From JBAZOY01 sp041648505 (lineage in GTDB: Bacteria; Desulfobacterota; Syntrophia; Syntrophales; CG2-30-49-12): DNA of 64,000 nt. Of the stretch, positions 61,063 through 64,000 are shown in pieces. How positions within the stretch are numbered: position 1 is the stretch's first letter; each line of letters opens with the position of its first letter. Made by a program: the position numbers and the translations under genes. The stretch is from assembly GCA_041648505.1 (NCBI GenBank), contig JBAZOY010000005.1:1-64000 (forward strand), read 5' to 3'. The notes beneath the pieces are model-generated. The model was not told the origin of the DNA and did no database searches. It saw only the letters and a list, made by a program, of their open reading frames with translations.

Positions 61063-62718
61063 ATGGGGGGAAATATACGAGAAGAAAAGGAACGCTGGGA
61101 AAAGACAACGTTGAATAAAGCCCTTACAAAGTCCAAGGAAAGAGAGGACGTTTTTAGAACTACCTCTCAGATCGAAATGAAAAGGCTATATACGCCTCTT
61201 GATACAGACGATATTGATTATTGTCATGATCTGGGGTTTCCCGGAGAATACCCTTTTACTCGAGGGGTACAATCCACGATGTACAGGGGACGTTTTTGGA
61301 CTATGCGGCAGTATGCAGGGTTTGCAACGGCAGAAGAGACGAATAAACGGTACAAGTATCTTCTTGATCAGGGGCAAACCGGTCTAAGCGTTGCTTTCGA
61401 CCTCCCAACACAGATAGGATACGATTCTGATCATCCTCTCGCTGAAGGTGAGGTAGGGAAGGTCGGTGTCGCCATTGATACCTTAAAAGACATGGAGGTT
61501 CTCTTTGACGGCATTCCGCTTGATAAGGTTTCAACGTCAATGACGATTAACTCCACAGCGGGTGTCCTCCTGGCAATGTACATCGCCGTGGCAGAAAAAC
61601 AGGGTGTCAAGGCTGAAGGTTTACAGGGAACCATTCAAAACGACATCCTCAAAGAATATGCGGCCAGGGGTACATATATTTTCCCTCCCCTTCCTTCAAT
61701 GCGGATTATTACAGATATATTTGCCTATTGTAAAAATCATGTTCCCCGATGGAATACCATCAGTATCAGTGGTTATCACATACGTGAGGCGGGCTCCTCT
61801 GCTGTTCAGGAACTTGCCTTCACTCTAGCAGACGGCATCGCCTATGTAGAGGCGGCAATAAAGGCAGGTCTTGATGTCGATTCTTTTGCCTCCCGACTTT
61901 CGTTCTTCTTCAACGCTCACAACAATTTTTTCGAAGAAATTGCAAAATTCAGGGCTGCTCGGAAACTCTGGGCAAAAATAATGAAAGAACGATTTAAAGC
62001 GAAAAAGGAAAGTTCGTCTATGTTAAGATTTCATACCCAGACGGCAGGATGTACCCTTACCGCTCAACAACCTGACAATAATGTGGTGCGGGTTGCCTTT
62101 CAGGCTTTAGCTGCCGTGTTGGGCGGAACACAGTCGCTTCATACCAATTCCAGAGACGAGGCCTTTGCTCTTCCCTCTGAAGACTCCGTCAGGATTGCCC
62201 TGAGAACGCAGCAAATCATTGCTCATGAGAGTGGTGTTGCCGATATGGTAGATCCTCTGGGGGGTGCATATGCCCTGGAAGACCTCACGAATGAGATAGA
62301 GAAAAAAGCAATGGATTATATTGAAAAGATCGACAGCATGGGTGGCGCCATCAAAGCGATTGAAGAGGGTTATATTCAGCAGGAGATTGGAGAGAGCGCC
62401 TATCAGTATCAGAAGGAAATCGAAGCTAAAAAACGGATTATCGTTGGTGTCAATCAATTCCAGGTGGAGGAAGAACCCCTCCGGGATATCCTCCGTATCA
62501 GTCCTGAAGTGGAGACATACCAGCGGGAAAAGCTTGCAAAAGTAAAAAGAGAAAGAGACCAGGCTAAGCTGGCAGAGGTATTATCTGCTCTCAAGAAAAC
62601 AGCGCTTGGGACGGACAATCTGGTTCCTTCCATCGTGGAAGCAGTAAGGGCTTACGCTAGTTTAGGGGAAATTTCAGATGTCTTGAGAGAAGTCTTTGGG
62701 GAATACAGAGAAAATTAA
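61063..62718 (+). CDS. mcmA1: Methylmalonyl-CoA mutase, large (substrate-binding) subunit
   Basis: Converts methylmalonyl-CoA and succinyl-CoA into each other with adenosylcobalamin bound by the separate small subunit. It is a TIM barrel with RFWTMRQYAGFATAEETN (substrate site), ARGTYIFPPLPSMRI (Arg position that favours methylmalonyl over isobutyryl substrate) and SISGYHIREAGSSAVQE (catalytic His). The C-terminal B12 domain is absent, as in two-gene versions. The frame opens at 61018, but ATG 61063 has GAGGAGGGG before it and gives 551 residues. It is central to propionate oxidation or fermentation in syntrophs and sulfate reducers. Confidence 0.94.
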   Translation: MGGNIREEKERWEKTTLNKALTKSKEREDVFRTTSQIEMKRLYTPLDTDDIDYCHDLGFPGEYPFTRGVQSTMYRGRFWTMRQYAGFATAEETNKRYKYLLDQGQTGLSVAFDLPTQIGYDSDHPLAEGEVGKVGVAIDTLKDMEVLFDGIPLDKVSTSMTINSTAGVLLAMYIAVAEKQGVKAEGLQGTIQNDILKEYAARGTYIFPPLPSMRIITDIFAYCKNHVPRWNTISISGYHIREAGSSAVQELAFTLADGIAYVEAAIKAGLDVDSFASRLSFFFNAHNNFFEEIAKFRAARKLWAKIMKERFKAKKESSSMLRFHTQTAGCTLTAQQPDNNVVRVAFQALAAVLGGTQSLHTNSRDEAFALPSEDSVRIALRTQQIIAHESGVADMVDPLGGAYALEDLTNEIEKKAMDYIEKIDSMGGAIKAIEEGYIQQEIGESAYQYQKEIEAKKRIIVGVNQFQVEEEPLRDILRISPEVETYQREKLAKVKRERDQAKLAEVLSALKKTALGTDNLVPSIVEAVRAYASLGEISDVLREVFGEYREN

Positions 62719-62743
62719 AAAATAAAAGATATAAGGAGGTTTT

Positions 62744-63142
62744 ATGTCTCGAAAGATTCGTGTGCTTCTTGCAAAACCAGGATTGGATGGTCATGACAGA
62801 GGGGTGAAGGTGATTGCCCGTGCTTTGAGAGATGCCGGAATGGAGGTGATCTACACGGGAATCCGTCAGACTCCTGAACAAATTGCAAATGCTGCTATTC
62901 AAGAGGGAGTTGATATTATAGGTCTTTCCTGCCTTTCTGGTGCCCACACTCACCTATTTTCAAAGGTGACACAGATTCTCAAAGAAAAAGGAGCCGCAGA
63001 TATCCCCGTTATGGGAGGAGGCATCATTCCGAGTGAGGATATTCCAACGTTAGAAAAAGCCGGAATCAGGGGAATATTTCAACCAGGAACATCTACGGAA
63101 GAGATACTTAAATATATTCAGGAGAATGTGAAGTTATCCTGA
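62744..63142 (+). CDS. mcmA2: Methylmalonyl-CoA mutase, small B12-binding subunit
   Basis: A 132-residue cobalamin-binding domain. The DxHxxG signature is in KPGLDGHDRGVKV, followed by GLSCLSGAH and VMGGGIIPSEDI, the usual B12-domain strands; the lower-axial-ligand His is in GLDGHDRG. ATAAGGAGG precedes the ATG. It begins 25 bp after the large subunit and forms the functional mutase with it. No MeaB chaperone or epimerase is in the window. Confidence 0.95.
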   Translation: MSRKIRVLLAKPGLDGHDRGVKVIARALRDAGMEVIYTGIRQTPEQIANAAIQEGVDIIGLSCLSGAHTHLFSKVTQILKEKGAADIPVMGGGIIPSEDIPTLEKAGIRGIFQPGTSTEEILKYIQENVKLS

Positions 63143-63463
63143 TTGTCAACTGTGAAGCTGTCAGTCGGACAACGTTCTTTGAAAATGGGGCATCTATATA
63201 GAAAGCTTTCGACTTATTTAATAACTGTTGGGATCTTTCCTCCGATGTAGAGGTTACATTGCCTATTATGTTTTTTTTATAGTTTGCCATTGACAAATAA
63301 AACAGGAATACATATTTTGTAACTGGTAAAGTTGACAGGGTAGAAGACGCACCTTTGCTTGGCTTTTACTACCATTTAACTTCCTTATTAAAAAGCAGGA
63401 TCAGGATATCCATTTTTCCTTTGTGTCTTTCAACCATAGTTGGATAATTGTAATTGAATTCAG
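63143..63463. other. Intergenic stretch without visible features
   Basis: About 320 bp between the mutase small subunit and the sigma-like gene; no supported ORF, tRNA or clear terminator. Confidence 0.4.
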
Positions 63464-63769
63464 ATGGATAAAAAATATTTGGTTAACAAATACAGATGCA
63501 AAAAGAGGGGACATCTGATACCGGATGTCTGCGAGGAGACGACCTGTGAATGGCGTCTCGAGAACGAAGCATTTTTGAATTGTACATGGGTTGCCTGTAA
63601 TTACGGTCCCTTTACCCTGGAAGAGGTCGGCGAAATGATGGGAGTAACAAGGGAAAGAATAAGACAGATAGAAGCCAAGGCACTCAAGAAACTGCAACAT
63701 AAGAAAAGAAGCGACCACTTAAAGGACTTCGCATTCTCCAGTAGTGACGGGGATAAATATAACTTTTAG
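63464..63769 (+). CDS. Small Cys-rich protein with a sigma-70 region 4 helix-turn-helix
   Basis: 101 residues. Residues about 50-88 (FTLEEVGEMMGVTRERIRQIE and AKALKKLQHKKRSDHLKDF) match region 4.2 of RpoD-type sigma factors closely, the part that reads the -35 box. The first 50 residues carry five Cys (YRCKKRG, PDVCEETTCEW, LNCTWVACNYG) that could hold zinc or a cluster. Regions 2 and 3 are missing, so it cannot replace a sigma factor alone. It may work as a regulator that binds -35-like sites or contacts RNA polymerase. Confidence 0.75.
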   Translation: MDKKYLVNKYRCKKRGHLIPDVCEETTCEWRLENEAFLNCTWVACNYGPFTLEEVGEMMGVTRERIRQIEAKALKKLQHKKRSDHLKDFAFSSSDGDKYNF

Positions 63770-63809
63770 TCCCTGAAACTCCCGTCAATCCTCCGATCAC
63801 CGGAAAGCC

Positions 63810-64000
63810 TTACTGTTGATCCTTTACCATTTCCTTGAGTTCTTTACCCACTTTGAAAACAAGGGCCTTTCGGGGGGGGATTTGGACAGTTGTACCTGTT
63901 TTGGGATTTCTCCCCCAGCGGGACCTCCGATTTCTTACCGTAAAATTTCCAAATCCTCTGATCTCTATCCGTTCATTTTTCGTTAAGGCATTTTTCATCG
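63810..64000 (-). CDS. IHF/HU family DNA-binding protein (5' end outside window)
   Basis: The C-terminal ~62 residues are present: ERIEIRGFGNFTVRNRRSRWGRNPKTG, then the basic arm end TVQIPPRKALVFKVGKELKEMV. These match the beta-arm and C-terminal helix of integration host factor/HU proteins, closer to IHF by the RGFGNF and IPPRKA forms. The ATG at 63998 lies inside the fold; full proteins start about 30 residues earlier, so the gene continues beyond the window. Confidence 0.9.
   Translation of the reverse strand, partial: MKNALTKNERIEIRGFGNFTVRNRRSRWGRNPKTGTTVQIPPRKALVFKVGKELKEMVKDQQ

Noticed and set aside
60827..61108. 93-codon - strand frame before the methylmalonyl-CoA mutase
   Set aside because: It overlaps the mutase start, has low-complexity Pro/Phe sequence and no ribosome binding site.
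1..64000. CRISPR array
   Set aside because: No series of regularly spaced direct repeats was found on reading through the window.

Overview
The window looks like a chromosomal segment of a Deltaproteobacterium (Desulfobacterota in the broad sense, perhaps a syntrophic or sulfate-reducer relative). This is inferred from gene content: a DsrK/HdrD-like iron-sulfur protein with a NarI/DsrM-like cytochrome b, a split B12-dependent methylmalonyl-CoA mutase, LptD (Gram-negative outer membrane), and a small sigma region-4 protein. No 16S gene or other direct taxonomic marker is present.

Region A (1-7.1 kb, + strand) is a defence-island fragment. It begins with an in-frame chimera of a CusB-type adaptor and the tail of a type I restriction S subunit. 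An AbiA-like reverse transcriptase follows, whose HEPN-like C-terminal part lies in another frame. Last comes a pair made of a large SNF2/RapA-like helicase and an Hsp70/actin-fold ATPase. Region B (7.5-14.9 kb, - strand) is a conserved housekeeping run: folC, lptD, rplM, rpsI, argC, cysS. It has clear sigma-70-type promoters before folC and rplM.

Region C (14.9-18.95 kb) is a decay zone. It holds the tail of a second HlyD/M50-type gene, a frameshifted secreted trypsin-like protease, a lipoprotein esterase, and abutting remnants of IS1634-like and IS256-like transposases.

Region D (18.98-47.5 kb, - strand) is the most interesting part: a colinear run of 14 genes. It starts with two giant iterative synthases of the PUFA/secondary-lipid type. 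The first is NMO-like x2, KS, AT, ACP, KR, DH; the second is KS, AT, DH, PPTase. Then come a free ACP, an AlkP-superfamily enzyme, an alpha/beta hydrolase and a beta-propeller protein. Next are a membrane protein fusing an M50-like domain without HExxH to a HlyD adaptor, a sulfotransferase and an unknown protein that shares a ~110-residue module with the HlyD fusion. The run ends with LpqC-type esterases, a NodT outer-membrane factor, a second secreted propeller and a hydrolase. My reading is a pathway that builds a reduced long-chain lipid/polyketide, sulfates it and moves it through the envelope. The individual domains are well supported; the joint pathway is inference.

Region E (47.5-64 kb) is again core. 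It contains gapA-tpiA-secG-tRNA-Leu(GAG), nth, a Zn/Mn-type ABC importer, tRNA-Glu(TTC), and a MetH-reactivation-like protein. It continues with a seven-gene - strand run combining a redox membrane complex with a USP-like protein, a HEAT protein, a response regulator and a PAS histidine kinase. Methylmalonyl-CoA mutase (two subunits), a Cys-rich sigma region-4 protein and an IHF/HU gene cut by the window edge close the window. Transposase debris at 51.6-51.9 kb and a small ORF tail with a terminator at 47.7-47.9 kb flank parts of this region.
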